Shown in pieces: positions 10,909 to 22,583 of a DNA stretch of 64,000 nucleotides. The position numbers were made by a program, and so were the translations under genes. The stretch lies in NCBI GenBank assembly GCA_014650475.1, contig BMVA01000002.1, positions 1 through 64,000 of the forward strand, written 5' to 3'. The DNA comes from Streptomyces albogriseolus (GTDB lineage Bacteria > Actinomycetota > Actinomycetes > Streptomycetales > Streptomycetaceae). Each line of letters opens with the position of its first letter. Position 1 is the first letter of the stretch. The notes beneath the pieces were generated by a model that did no database searches, was not told the DNA's origin, and saw only the letters and a program-made list of their open reading frames with translations.

Positions 10909-13022
10909 CGCTCCTGCCCCCGTCGTTCGTCCGGGGCGCCCGTGGACACGGGCTCCCCCGGAGAACCCGTCTGCTGCCCGGGCTCTTCCGTGTCATCCAT
11001 GATCTCGCCCGTCGCCGTGTTCACGGCGGGGCCGCCGGGTGCGGCCTGGGCGAGAGCCGCGACGACCGTCTCGGCCGTCTTACGGCCTATGCCCGGAACG
11101 TCACAGATCTGATCGATTGTCGCCGACCGCAGCCGCTTCAACGAACCGAAGTGCTTGATCAGCGCCTGCTTCCGGGTCTCGCCGAGGCCGGGCACCTCGT
11201 CCAGAGGGCTGGAGCGGAAGCGCTTGGCGCGCTTGGCGCGCTGATAGGTGATCGCGAAGCGGTGCGCCTCGTCCCGGATGCGCTGCAGCAGGTACAGGCC
11301 CTCGCTCGTCCGGGGCAGCACCACCGGGTCGTCGTCCCCGGGCAGCCACACCTCCTCCAGCCGCTTGGCGAGACCGCACACCGCGATGTCGTCGATGCCC
11401 AGCTCGTCCAGCGCCCGCTGGGCCGCCGCGACCTGCGGCGCGCCGCCGTCCACCACGACGAGCTGCGGCGGGTACGCGAACCGCTTGGGGCGCCCGTCGT
11501 CCTCGGTGAGGGTGCTCGCGGGCGGCTCGCCGAGACCCTCGCCGTCCGTCCCCGCCTCCGGCACGGCGCCCGGCTCCGCCACGGCGCCCGGCTCCTCGCC
11601 GTCGGTCCACTCCCCCGTGCGCTCCTTCTCCGCCAGGTAGCGGCGGAAGCGGCGGGTGATCACCTCGTGCATGGACCGCACGTCGTCCTGGCCGGCGAAG
11701 CCCTTGATCTGGAAGCGCCGGTACTCGCTCTTGCGGGCCAGCCCGTCCTCGAAGACGACCATGGAGGCCACGACGTCGTCGCCCTGGAGGTGCGAGATGT
11801 CGTAGCACTCGATCCGCAGCGGTGCGCTGTCCAGGCCCAGGGCGTCGCTGATCTCCTCCAGCGCGCGCGAGCGCGTGGTGAGGTCGGAGGCGCGCTTGGT
11901 CTTGTGCAGCACGAGCGCCTGCTGGGCGTTGCGCTGGACCGTCTCCATCAGGGCCTTCTTGTCGCCGCGCTGCGGGACGCGCAGGGAGACGCTCGAACCG
12001 CGCCGCCCGGTGAGCCACTCCTGCACCGGCTCCACCGGGTCCGGCAGGGCGGGGACCAGCACCTCGCGCGGCACGGCGTCGCCGGTCTCCTCGCCGTAGA
12101 GCTGCTGCAGTGCGTGCTCCACCAGGGCGCCGGTGGTGATCTCCTCGACCTTGTCCGTGACCCAGCCGCGCTGGCCGCGCACGCGCCCGCCGCGCACGTG
12201 GAAGATCTGGACGGCGGCCTCCAGCTCGTCCTCGGCGACCGCGATCAGGTCCGCGTCGGTGGCGTCCGCCAGCACCACCGCGTTCTTCTCCATGGCCTTC
12301 TTCAGCGCGCCGATGTCGTCGCGCAGGCGCGCGGCCCGCTCGTACTCCATGTCCTCGGCCGCCTCCGCCATCTGCCGCTCCAGACGGCGCAGATAGGTGC
12401 CGGTGCGGCCGGCCATGAAGTCGCAGAACTCCTCGGCCAGCTCCCGGTGGTCCTCGGCGGAGATCCGCTCCACGCAGGGCGCCGAGCACTTGCCGATGTA
12501 ACCGAGCAGGCAGGGGCGGCCGGTGCGGGCGGCGTTCTTGAACACGCCCGCCGAGCACGTGCGCACCGGGAAGACGCGCAGCATCAGGTCCACGGTGTCG
12601 CGGATCGCCCACGCGTGCGCGTACGGGCCGAAGTAGCGCACGCCCTTCTTCTTGTGACCGCGCATCACCTGCACGCGCGGGTACTCCTCGTTCATCGTCA
12701 CCGCGAGGTACGGGTAGCTCTTGTCGTCGCGGTACTTGACGTTGAACCGGGGGTCGAACTCCTTGATCCAGGAGTACTCCAGCTGCAGCGCCTCGACCTC
12801 GGTCGAGACCACCGTCCACTCCACGGACGCGGCCGTGGTCACCATCGACCGGGTGCGCGGGTGCAGCCCGGCCAGGTCCTGGAAGTAGTTCGCCAGGCGC
12901 TGGCGCAGGCTCTTCGCCTTCCCGACGTAGATCACCCGGCGGTGCTCGTCGCGGAACCGGTAGACCCCCGGCGAGTCGGGGATCTCACCCGGTCTGGGGC
13001 GGTAGCTGGAGGGGTCGGCCAT
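10905..13022 (-). CDS. uvrC: Excinuclease ABC subunit C
   Basis: The 705-residue protein makes both incisions in nucleotide excision repair after UvrB has marked damage. The domains run in order: GIY-YIG nuclease ([23 protein letters not shown] as two motifs near residues 15-40), a cysteine-rich patch ([13 protein letters not shown]), the UVR motif (about 205-240), an RNase H-like C-terminal nuclease with [11 protein letters not shown] and VVDGG, and tandem HhH motifs ([28 protein letters not shown]). A Glu/Gly-rich insert occurs near residue 475. The start at 13022 is chosen because it begins just ahead of the conserved [16 protein letters not shown]; the longer frame lacks support. It heads the operon. 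Confidence 0.97.
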   Translation of the reverse strand: MADPSSYRPRPGEIPDSPGVYRFRDEHRRVIYVGKAKSLRQRLANYFQDLAGLHPRTRSMVTTAASVEWTVVSTEVEALQLEYSWIKEFDPRFNVKYRDDKSYPYLAVTMNEEYPRVQVMRGHKKKGVRYFGPYAHAWAIRDTVDLMLRVFPVRTCSAGVFKNAARTGRPCLLGYIGKCSAPCVERISAEDHRELAEEFCDFMAGRTGTYLRRLERQMAEAAEDMEYERAARLRDDIGALKKAMEKNAVVLADATDADLIAVAEDELEAAVQIFHVRGGRVRGQRGWVTDKVEEITTGALVEHALQQLYGEETGDAVPREVLVPALPDPVEPVQEWLTGRRGSSVSLRVPQRGDKKALMETVQRNAQQALVLHKTKRASDLTTRSRALEEISDALGLDSAPLRIECYDISHLQGDDVVASMVVFEDGLARKSEYRRFQIKGFAGQDDVRSMHEVITRRFRRYLAEKERTGEWTDGEEPGAVAEPGAVPEAGTDGEGLGEPPASTLTEDDGRPKRFAYPPQLVVVDGGAPQVAAAQRALDELGIDDIAVCGLAKRLEEVWLPGDDDPVVLPRTSEGLYLLQRIRDEAHRFAITYQRAKRAKRFRSSPLDEVPGLGETRKQALIKHFGSLKRLRSATIDQICDVPGIGRKTAETVVAALAQAAPGGPAVNTATGEIMDDTEEPGQQTGSPGEPVSTGAPDERRGQER

Positions 13023-13340
13023 GCAACACACCCTACTGGCGGACACCGACAGCACGGCGGGGGCCGGGGACGGCGGAGGTGGGGGTCCGGGGTGGTCGCG
13101 GAGGGCGCGGGAGGCGGTCCCGTGCAGCCCGGGAGGCGGGTCCGTCGGGACTGATACGGGCCGGATGGGTTACGGCGGCCGGTAAGCGGGAAGGTGGGGG
13201 GTCCGTGCTTCGGGCGATCACCGGGGCCGGCGGACGGGCCGCAGCGGCGGTCCGCCCGGCGGTCCGCACCGGCATTCCGGCCGGTGGTCCGAGGCGGTCG
13301 TGACAGCGGGCACCCACGTGGCCGCGAGTCGGGAGGTCGT
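13023..13340. other. Intergenic region between uvrC and a small rightward ORF
   Basis: No gene is supported here. It must hold the uvrC operon promoter and the promoter of the small ORF at 13341. It is very GC-rich, with short GGTCCGC repeats around 13248-13275. Confidence 0.4.
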
Positions 13341-13517
13341 ATGCGACAGACGCGGATCGAGAAAGCACGACGGCCGGCCCGGTACCGCCGGTACACGGAC
13401 GAGACGGCCGCCTTCCCCGAGTCCCTCGACCCGCGCGACCCCGAGATCGTGCGCGCGAAGCGCCTCCGGGCCGCCGACTCGCGGCTCCGCGGCCGGAACC
13501 GCACCGACGGGGCCTGA
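13341..13517 (+). CDS. Small basic hypothetical protein (58 aa)
   Basis: The ATG has a GGGAGG ribosome-binding site five bases upstream. The 58 codons show the extreme third-position GC typical of real Streptomyces genes. The product is highly charged (MRQTRIEKARRPARYRRYTD, then an acidic-basic tail ending RGRNRTDGA) and has no membrane segment or signal peptide. No family is recognised. It is followed by a perfect terminator at 13624-13661, which supports it being a transcribed unit. Confidence 0.5.
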   Translation: MRQTRIEKARRPARYRRYTDETAAFPESLDPRDPEIVRAKRLRAADSRLRGRNRTDGA

Positions 13518-13623
13518 TCCCCCGGACGCGCCCACGTCGCGCCCCGGACGAAGAACCACGAAGACGACGAAGACCACGCACAACCACCAAGAACCACGAA
13601 GAAGAACATCCCGTACGCGTCCC

Positions 13624-13661
13624 AGGGGGCCGTACCGGCCGCACGGCCGGTACGGCCCCCT
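13624..13661 (+). terminator. Perfect 17-bp stem terminator
   Basis: Bases 13624-13640 pair perfectly with 13645-13661 around a GCAC tetraloop, downstream of the small ORF. The intervening 13540-13610 is a purine-rich low-complexity stretch built from repeated accacgaaga-like units. Confidence 0.8.
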
Positions 13662-13850
13662 CGCGTGTGCCGCTCTTGCCGCCAGACGGTTGTCGGGACT
13701 TGGTCAACACGCTTCAATGCGGAGGAACTCGGGGCGCTGAACGACGGCGTACGCATGTGAAGACCGCGCCGTGCCGACGGGGGCGGGCCCCCGGGATGCC
13801 CCTGCGAACGGTCTGACCAGCCGTTGTGACCTTCACAGAAAGGCCCCTGC

Positions 13851-14798
13851 ATGCCGCACGCCACACCGCACGCGGACGCCGCCACCGCAGAACTGGACTC
13901 GGTCCTGCGCGGCGGCCCGTTCCACGTCGCCCTGCGCGCCGCGATCGCCGCGCGGGGACTGCCGTTGCAGCGGGTGCAGCACCACCTGTCGCGCCACGGC
14001 GTGAGGGTGGGCGTCACCAGCCTGAGCTACTGGCAGCAGGGCGCCCGCCGCCCGCAGCGCCCGGAGTCGCTGCGCGCCGTACGAGCACTGGAGGAGATCC
14101 TTCAGCTGCCGGAGGAGTCACTGATCCGTCTGCTCGCCGAGACGGACGACCGGGCCGGGGACCGCCGCTCCGCCGGTCGCTCCTACCGCTCCCTCGTCGA
14201 GGCCTCGGGCGTCCTGGACAAGCTGCTGGCCGAGTTCGGCACCCCGCGCGACGGCGGGCTGCACACTCTGGGCCACCACGAGCGGGTGCGCATCGGCGCC
14301 CGCCGGGAACTGGCGCAGCGCGAGTCCCACCACATCGTGCGCGCGCACCGCGACGGCGTCGACCGCTACGTCGCCGTGCACCACGGCGGCCCGGGCGCCG
14401 ACCCGGAGCGCATGCACGTCCGCGCCCTGGAGAACTGCCGCATCGGCCGCGTACGCCGGCACCACGACACCGGCGTCCTCGCGGCCGAGCTGCTCTTCGA
14501 CCTCGGGCTGCGCGCCGGCGACACCTTCCTCTTCCGGTACACCGTGGAGGACGGCACGGCCGGCGTCTGCCGCGAGTACGTGCGGGGCGCGGACTCCCCC
14601 GGCGGCCAGTACGCGCTCCAGGTCTGCTTCGACACCGCCGCACTCCCGGTGCGGTGCCACCGCTTCACCCAGCACTCCGCCGCTGCCCCGCGCGGAGGCC
14701 GCCAGGAACTGCCCCTCAGCGCGCGGCACCGCTCGGTGCACCTGGTGGAACCGCGCCTGCGGGCGGGCTACGTGGGGATCGCCTGGGACTGGGAGTGA
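13851..14798 (+). CDS. Helix-turn-helix-type regulatory protein of unknown target
   Basis: The 315-residue protein starts at an ATG with AAAGG seven bases upstream. Residues about 25-95 look like an XRE-type DNA-binding domain (ALRAAIAARGLPLQRVQHHL, then SLSYWQQGARRPQRPESLRAVRALEEIL), in which SYWQQGARRP resembles a recognition helix. The remaining ~200 residues form a beta-rich domain without cysteine clusters or membrane segments. No transport or enzyme motif is visible. The gene stands alone with its own upstream terminator. It is probably a cytoplasmic regulator; the target is unknown. Confidence 0.75.
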   Translation: MPHATPHADAATAELDSVLRGGPFHVALRAAIAARGLPLQRVQHHLSRHGVRVGVTSLSYWQQGARRPQRPESLRAVRALEEILQLPEESLIRLLAETDDRAGDRRSAGRSYRSLVEASGVLDKLLAEFGTPRDGGLHTLGHHERVRIGARRELAQRESHHIVRAHRDGVDRYVAVHHGGPGADPERMHVRALENCRIGRVRRHHDTGVLAAELLFDLGLRAGDTFLFRYTVEDGTAGVCREYVRGADSPGGQYALQVCFDTAALPVRCHRFTQHSAAAPRGGRQELPLSARHRSVHLVEPRLRAGYVGIAWDWE

Positions 14799-14830
14799 TC
14801 CGGCCGGAACCCCGGTGACCCGGCCGCGCG

Positions 14831-15253
14831 TCAGTCGCGGGGCCTGGCGACCAGGGTGCCGTTCCTCACCTCGACGGCCAGCGGCTTCAGGGGCGCCACG
14901 GCCGGCTCACGCAGCACCTTCCCCGTGGTGACGTCGAACTCGCTGCCGTGACACGGGCAGACCAGCCTGGTCCCGTCCAGCTTGTTGATGGGGCACCCCG
15001 CGTGCGTGCACACGGTGTTGTACGCGGTGAGGGAACCGTCCTCGCCCCGGCTGACGACCACGTTGTGGTCCCGGTAGAGCTTCGCGCCGCCCGCGGCCAC
15101 CTCGCTCTCCGGGCCCAGCTCGACGGGCCCGGCCAACGGGGCCGACCTGTCGTCGCCGCCGCCCCCGCACGCGGTGAGTCCCAGCCCTACGACGGGTGTG
15201 AGGGCCGCGCCTCGCAGGACGGTCCGGCGGGTCGCGGCGGGTCGGGCGGACAT
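14831..15253 (-). CDS. Tat-exported Rieske [2Fe-2S] lipoprotein
   Basis: The 140-residue protein has a twin-arginine signal (ATRRTVLRGAA, Arg9-Arg10) that ends in a lipobox LTAC with Cys29. It should therefore be exported folded and lipid-anchored outside the membrane. The Rieske motif is complete: CTHAGC gives ligands Cys82 and His84, and CPCHGSEFD gives Cys99 and His102, with Cys87 and Cys101 placed for the stabilising disulfide. It is a single-domain Rieske protein with no oxygenase or cytochrome bc partner nearby, so its electron partner is unknown. I chose the ATG at 15251-15253, after GGGAG, over an upstream GTG. Confidence 0.9.
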   Translation of the reverse strand: MSARPAATRRTVLRGAALTPVVGLGLTACGGGGDDRSAPLAGPVELGPESEVAAGGAKLYRDHNVVVSRGEDGSLTAYNTVCTHAGCPINKLDGTRLVCPCHGSEFDVTTGKVLREPAVAPLKPLAVEVRNGTLVARPRD

Positions 15254-15389
15254 GCGGGCTCCCACGGTTCGTACGCGGTGGACGACTGTTCACCGGGACG
15301 ATACCGGGGGCGGTGGGGCGGATCGCGGGTGGGTGGGGGTGTGCGCCGGGACGCGAAGGAGGTCCGCGTGGATCGCTGGCGGGAGCGTG

Positions 15390-15526
15390 TGAGTAAACGC
15401 TCGCGCAAGCGCTGACGTTAACGATTGCGCGAGGCGGTGACGTAAACGATTGCGCGAGGCGGTGCGCAAAGGCTTGCGTAAGCGTTCGCGCAAACGATCG
15501 CGTAAACGCTTACGCAAGCGTTTACG
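15390..15526. repeat. Array of LacI-type operator-like repeats
   Basis: About 140 bases upstream of the lacI-family gene are built from variants of GTAAACGNTTGCGC and its complement. At 15413-15439 and 15438-15464 a 27-bp block recurs with one mismatch at a period of 25 bases; its core ACGATTGCGCGAGGCGGTG is identical in both. The array ends in a long inverted repeat: 15501-15511 (CGTAAACGCTT) pairs with 15516-15526 (AAGCGTTTACG) around 4 bases. This TTTACG/CGTAAA palindrome is the normal form of a LacI/GalR operator, so several binding sites are stacked here. Confidence 0.8.
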
Positions 15527-15606
15527 ACCGCCACTCCCATGCGATACGGTCCCCACCCGAGCCCGCCCAGAGGCCCCGCACCCCGCACGAAGGAGAACGG
15601 ACGACG

Positions 15607-16641
15607 ATGGCGACCATGGCGGATGTGGCGCGCAGCGCCGGAGTCTCCATCGCGACCGTCTCGCATGTGCTGAACGGCACCCGCCCGGTGCTCCCCCACA
15701 CCCGCCAGGCCGTCCTGGACGCCGTGGAGAAGCTCGGTTACACCCCCAACACCCTGGCCCGCTCGCTGGTCACGGCCCGCACCCGGTCGATCGGGCTCGC
15801 GGTGTCGACGATCAGCAACCCGTACTTCACGGAGATCCTCCAGGGCGTGGAGGCGGCTGCCCTGGAACGCGGGTACAGCCTTCTCATCGCCGATCCGCAC
15901 GACGACCCGGCGCACGAGCGCAAGGTCGTCCAGCTGCTCCACGAGCGCCGGGTGGAGGGCATGATCGTGGCGCCCTCGCCCGAGCCCGGCGACCTCCTGG
16001 CCTACCTGAGGCGGCACCAGGTGCCGGCCGTGTTCCTGGACCGGCTGGTCGGCCCGCCCGCCGGGGACGAGCCACCCCTCTTCGACCAGGTCTGTGCCGA
16101 GAGCACCGAGCCGACCGCCGGCCTGGTCACCCATCTCGCCGGTCTGGGTCACCGCCGAATCGGCCTGGTGGCCGGACTGCCCGGGCTCAGCACGACCGCC
16201 GAGCGGATCACCGGTTACCGGCACGGGCTGGCGGCCGCGGGACTGCCGTTCGACGAGCGGATCCTGGTGCACGGCGACTCGGAGGCCGCGGGGGGCGAGC
16301 GCGCCACGGCCGAGCTGCTGCGCCTCGGTTCGCGCCCCACCGCGCTGATCACCGCCAACAACGCCATGACCATCGGCGCGCTGCGCGCCCTGCACACCCA
16401 CGGCCTGTCCGTGCCCGGGGACATCGCCCTGTGCTGCTTCGACGACTTCGCCTGGGCCGACCTCTTCTCGCCCCGCCTCACGGCCGTGTCCCAGCCGAGC
16501 CGCGACATCGGCGCGCGGGCCGTCCGGATGCTGCTGGACCGTCTCGCCGACCCGGACCGGCCGACCCGTACCGAACGCCTCCCGTGCACCTTCGTGCACC
16601 GCACCTCCTGCGGCTGCCGGGAAGAAAGGAACCCCTCGTGA
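15607..16641 (+). CDS. LacI-family transcriptional regulator
   Basis: The 344-residue protein has a classical LacI N-terminus (MADVARSAGVSIATVSHVLN, then LGYTPNTLARSLVTARTRSIGL), giving the helix-turn-helix and hinge helix, and a periplasmic-binding-protein-like effector domain from about residue 62. It probably represses its own operon through the repeat array just upstream. AAGGAGAACGG precedes the ATG. The stop codon overlaps the start of the sugar kinase (GTGA), so the two are translationally coupled and the effector is likely the kinase substrate or product. Confidence 0.93.
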   Translation: MATMADVARSAGVSIATVSHVLNGTRPVLPHTRQAVLDAVEKLGYTPNTLARSLVTARTRSIGLAVSTISNPYFTEILQGVEAAALERGYSLLIADPHDDPAHERKVVQLLHERRVEGMIVAPSPEPGDLLAYLRRHQVPAVFLDRLVGPPAGDEPPLFDQVCAESTEPTAGLVTHLAGLGHRRIGLVAGLPGLSTTAERITGYRHGLAAAGLPFDERILVHGDSEAAGGERATAELLRLGSRPTALITANNAMTIGALRALHTHGLSVPGDIALCCFDDFAWADLFSPRLTAVSQPSRDIGARAVRMLLDRLADPDRPTRTERLPCTFVHRTSCGCREERNPS

Positions 16642-17558
16642 TCGTCGTAGCCGGTGAGGCACTGATCGACCTGGTACCGCAGGGGACGGGTGCGCTCGCC
16701 GCGCTGACGCCCGCGCTCGGCGGCGGTCCCTTCAACACGGCGGTGGCCCTCGGCCGCCTCGGCTCCCCCACCGCGTTCTGCTCCCGGGTGTCACGGGACG
16801 CGTTCGGGGAGGCGCTGCTGGAGCGGCTGCGGGAGACCGGTGTGGACGTGGCGCCGGTGCAGCGGGGTGACGAGCCGACGACGCTCGCCGTCGCCACGCT
16901 CGGCGCCGACGGCTCGGCGGCCTACTCGTTCTACGTGGAGGGCACGGCGGACCGGCTGTTCGGCAAGCCCGAGGCGCTGCCCGCCGGCACCCGCGCGGTG
17001 TCCTTCGGGACCTGCTCCCTCGTGCTGGAGCCGGGCGCGAGCGCGTACGAGGCGCTGCTGCGCGAGGCGTCGGCGCGGGGCGTGTTCACGGCGCTCGACC
17101 CCAACATCCGGGCGGGGCTGATCGCGGACGCCGACGCCTACCGGGCCCGGTTCAGGAACTGGCTGCCGTCGGTGTCGCTGCTGAAGCTGTCCGCGGAGGA
17201 CGCCGAGTGGCTCGGCGGGTCGCCGCGGGAGTGGCTGGCGGCGGGTCCCGCGGCGGTCGTGGTCACCCGGGGCGGGGACGGGCTGACGGCGTACACCCGT
17301 GACGGCGCCGAGTACGCGGTGCCGGGTGAGCGTGTCGTGGTGGTGGACACCATCGGCGCGGGCGACACGGTGAACGCGGCCCTGCTGCACGGGCTGTCCG
17401 AGCGGGACGCGCTGAGCGACGAGGGCGTGGCGGCGCTCGGCGCCGAAGGCTGGGAGAGACTGCTGCGTTTCGCGGCGCGCGCGGCGGCGGTCACCTGCTC
17501 CCGCGCCGGTGCGGAGCCTCCGTACGCCCACGAGCTGGAGGCGTGGAAACCCGCCTGA
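16638..17558 (+). CDS. PfkB-family carbohydrate kinase (fructokinase-like)
   Basis: The 306-residue protein starts at GTG (16638-16640), overlapping the regulator stop codon. It has the two PfkB signatures: a glycine-rich substrate motif (GGGPFNTAVALGRLG) at residues 28-42 and the ATP/anion-hole motif DTIGAGDTVNAALL with catalytic Asp243. It should phosphorylate a sugar, most likely fructose or a related hexose, in the cytoplasm. No transporter lies beside it, so sugar entry must rely on genes elsewhere. A strong terminator follows. Confidence 0.88.
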   Translation: MIVVAGEALIDLVPQGTGALAALTPALGGGPFNTAVALGRLGSPTAFCSRVSRDAFGEALLERLRETGVDVAPVQRGDEPTTLAVATLGADGSAAYSFYVEGTADRLFGKPEALPAGTRAVSFGTCSLVLEPGASAYEALLREASARGVFTALDPNIRAGLIADADAYRARFRNWLPSVSLLKLSAEDAEWLGGSPREWLAAGPAAVVVTRGGDGLTAYTRDGAEYAVPGERVVVVDTIGAGDTVNAALLHGLSERDALSDEGVAALGAEGWERLLRFAARAAAVTCSRAGAEPPYAHELEAWKPA

Positions 17559-17562
17559 CGCA

Positions 17563-17606
17563 CGTGTGCCGTGCCGCGGAGGCTGTCCTCCGCGGCACGG
17601 CACACG
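17563..17606. terminator. Bidirectional terminator between the sugar kinase and uvrA
   Basis: A 20-bp perfect stem (17563-17582 with 17587-17606) with a CTGT loop lies between the convergent kinase and uvrA genes and can end transcription from both sides. Confidence 0.92.
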
Positions 17607-17624
17607 GGTGAGCGGGCGGGCCGG

Positions 17625-20633
<3,009 letters not shown>

Positions 20634-20820
20634 GCCGGTCCGCACCTTTCTTGAGGGAAGTGACAGGGGCGGGGCCCCCGTCCTTCTCAGACTAGGGGGA
20701 GCCACTGACAACGCCGGTTCGGATTCACGGATAGTCAACAAACCCCGGCTCTCCAGCATGCCCGACGCCGCGTCCGACCTTATAGCACGTGCATTCGATT
20801 TTGCCGACCGGTTCACCTCC

Positions 20821-20856
20821 TTCACCCGAAGGTGTGACGCGGCTAGGGTCGGCGGC
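20821..20856 (+). promoter_or_regulatory. Promoter with leaderless geometry
   Basis: TTCACC at 20821-20826 and TAGGGT at 20844-20849 are 17 bases apart. The start codon follows 7 bases after the -10 box and no ribosome-binding site is present, so transcription should begin at or next to the ATG. Confidence 0.65.
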
Positions 20857-21546
20857 ATGATTGATCACGCTGATGACCTGGCGTCTGTACACGCCGCTAC
20901 CGAGCGGCTGCTCCACGCGGTCGGCGCACTGGACAACGCGGCTGTGACCCAGTCGTCACGCCTGCCCGGCTGGACCCGCGGTCATGTGCTGACCCACCTG
21001 GCCCGCAACGCTGACGCCCTGGTGAACGTCTTCGAGGGCCGTCCCATGTACGCCTCCGCCGAGGCCCGGGACGCCGACATCGAGGCGGGCGCCGCGCGCC
21101 CCCTGGACGAGCAGATCGCGGACGTGCGGGAGAGCGCGGAGCGCTTCCGCGCGGCGGCCGCGGTCCCGGCGGACTGGTCCCGCACCGTCGAACTGCGCAA
21201 CGGCGTCACCGACCGCGCCGAGCGGGTGCCGTTCCGGCGTTGGATCGAGGTGGAGCTGCACCACGTCGACCTGGGGATCGGCTACGAGCTGGAGGACCTG
21301 CCGGCCGGCTTCACCGACCGGGAGATCGCGTTCCTCGCCGCGCGTTTCAGCGGCCACCCCGAGGTGCCCGCCACCACCCTGTCGGCCGCCGACGGCCGCA
21401 CCTGGACGACCGGCGGCGGGGCGGACGGCGGCCCGGTCAGGGTCGAGGGGACGCCCGCCGGTCTGCTCGGCTGGCTCGCCGGACGCCGGGACGGCGGCGC
21501 CCTGACGGTGAAGGGCGGGGACCTCCCGAAGCTCCCGCCCTTGTGA
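20857..21546 (+). CDS. Maleylpyruvate isomerase/DinB-fold mycothiol-dependent family protein
   Basis: The 229-residue protein matches the actinobacterial mycothiol-dependent maleylpyruvate isomerase family: a four-helix DinB-like domain with [22 protein letters not shown], later [16 protein letters not shown], and a C-terminal sterol-carrier-like segment. The histidines in HVLTHLARN and HHVDL are the expected metal ligands. The substrate is not known; members handle mycothiol-linked detoxification. The start is set by the promoter that ends 7 bases upstream. Confidence 0.85.
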   Translation: MIDHADDLASVHAATERLLHAVGALDNAAVTQSSRLPGWTRGHVLTHLARNADALVNVFEGRPMYASAEARDADIEAGAARPLDEQIADVRESAERFRAAAAVPADWSRTVELRNGVTDRAERVPFRRWIEVELHHVDLGIGYELEDLPAGFTDREIAFLAARFSGHPEVPATTLSAADGRTWTTGGGADGGPVRVEGTPAGLLGWLAGRRDGGALTVKGGDLPKLPPL

Positions 21547-21572
21547 GCACTGTCCGGCGCCGGTTCCGGCGC

Positions 21573-21578
21573 TAGGCT
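21573..21578 (+). promoter_or_regulatory. -10 box of a leaderless promoter
   Basis: TAGGCT lies exactly 7 bases before the ATG of the following hydrolase gene, and there is no ribosome-binding site. No convincing -35 box is seen. Confidence 0.5.
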
Positions 21579-21585
21579 GACGTTC

Positions 21586-22239
21586 ATGACGTACAGCGGG
21601 CGGGTGTCGGTCGGCGGGGCGGCCGACGTGCACGAACTCAAGGACCTGATGATCACCAAGGTCGCGGTCGGCCCCATGGAGAACAACGCGTACCTGCTGC
21701 GCTGCCGGGCCACCGACGAGCAACTGCTGATCGACGCGGCGAACGACGCCGGCACGCTGCTGGGCATGATCGGTGACGACGGCATCGCGTCCGTCGTCAC
21801 CACCCACCGGCACGCCGACCACTGGCAGGCGCTCGCGGAGGTCGTGGCCGCCACCGGCGCCCGCACCTACGCGGGCCGGTACGACGCCGAGGGCATCCCG
21901 GTGCCGACCGACACACCGGTCGACGACGGCGACGTCATCCGGGTCGGCCAGGTCGAGCTCACCGCCCGCCACCTCGTCGGCCACACCCCCGGCTCGATCG
22001 CCCTCGTCTACGACGACCCTCACGGGCATCCCCATGTGTTCACCGGGGACTGTCTGTTCCCAGGGGGTCCTGGTCGGACAACACGGCCGGAGGAGTTCAA
22101 CTCCTTGATGGACGGCCTGGAGACCAAGGTGTTCGACGCCCTGCCCGACGAGACCTGGGTCTACCCCGGCCACGGCAATGACACCACCCTCGGCACTGAG
22201 CGGCCCCACCTCGCGGAGTGGCGCCGACGAGGCTGGTAA
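21586..22239 (+). CDS. Metallo-beta-lactamase-fold hydrolase
   Basis: The 217-residue protein has the metal-binding motif THRHADH (about residues 65-71), a second-metal aspartate in FTGDCLFPGG and a C-terminal YPGHGNDTT histidine, as in glyoxalase II-type MBL hydrolases. The substrate is probably a thioester, perhaps a mycothiol conjugate given the neighbouring gene, but this is inference. The last ~24 codons recur in degenerate form at 26724-26801, next to aroQ. This suggests that the 3' end seen here was brought or rebuilt when the intervening DNA was inserted. Confidence 0.88.
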   Translation: MTYSGRVSVGGAADVHELKDLMITKVAVGPMENNAYLLRCRATDEQLLIDAANDAGTLLGMIGDDGIASVVTTHRHADHWQALAEVVAATGARTYAGRYDAEGIPVPTDTPVDDGDVIRVGQVELTARHLVGHTPGSIALVYDDPHGHPHVFTGDCLFPGGPGRTTRPEEFNSLMDGLETKVFDALPDETWVYPGHGNDTTLGTERPHLAEWRRRGW

Positions 22240-22583
22240 CCATGCGATGACCCCCGCCTCCGTTTCAGCACCGAAGCGAGGAGGCCGCTCTCGGATCGTC
22301 CGCGAGGCCGGCCAGGGCATGGCGCCGCCGAGGCGGACGGCGGGTGAGCCGGATCCGAGCGTCTCCGTGTCGAGCTTCGTGGTGCGGTCATCTGGGGCTG
22401 ATCGCGGCCGTCGGTCGGCTGTTGTGCAGAAGGAGACACGGCTCGGGGAGCCACGATTGCAGCGGGGCTCGGGACAGAAGGACTGGCTCCCCCGGATGGG
22501 ATCTCGGGCCGTGGTGTCATGATGCCGGGTGGTTGGGGGCCGTCATGCCTGGGCGGCCTCGACCTGCCGGTTCGAAGGACTGA
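22240..22583. other. Left edge of the accessory insertion, no gene seen
   Basis: This 344-base stretch has no open frame with Streptomyces codon use and no recognisable transposase or tRNA. A short imperfect repeat (CTGATC-CGGCCGT) near 22398 resembles the sequence over the stop codon of the leftward NACHT gene near 22577. Confidence 0.4.

Noticed and set aside
15413-15526. The periodic repeat array as a CRISPR
   Set aside because: Units are variants of one short palindromic operator and there are no unique spacers of constant length and no cas genes.
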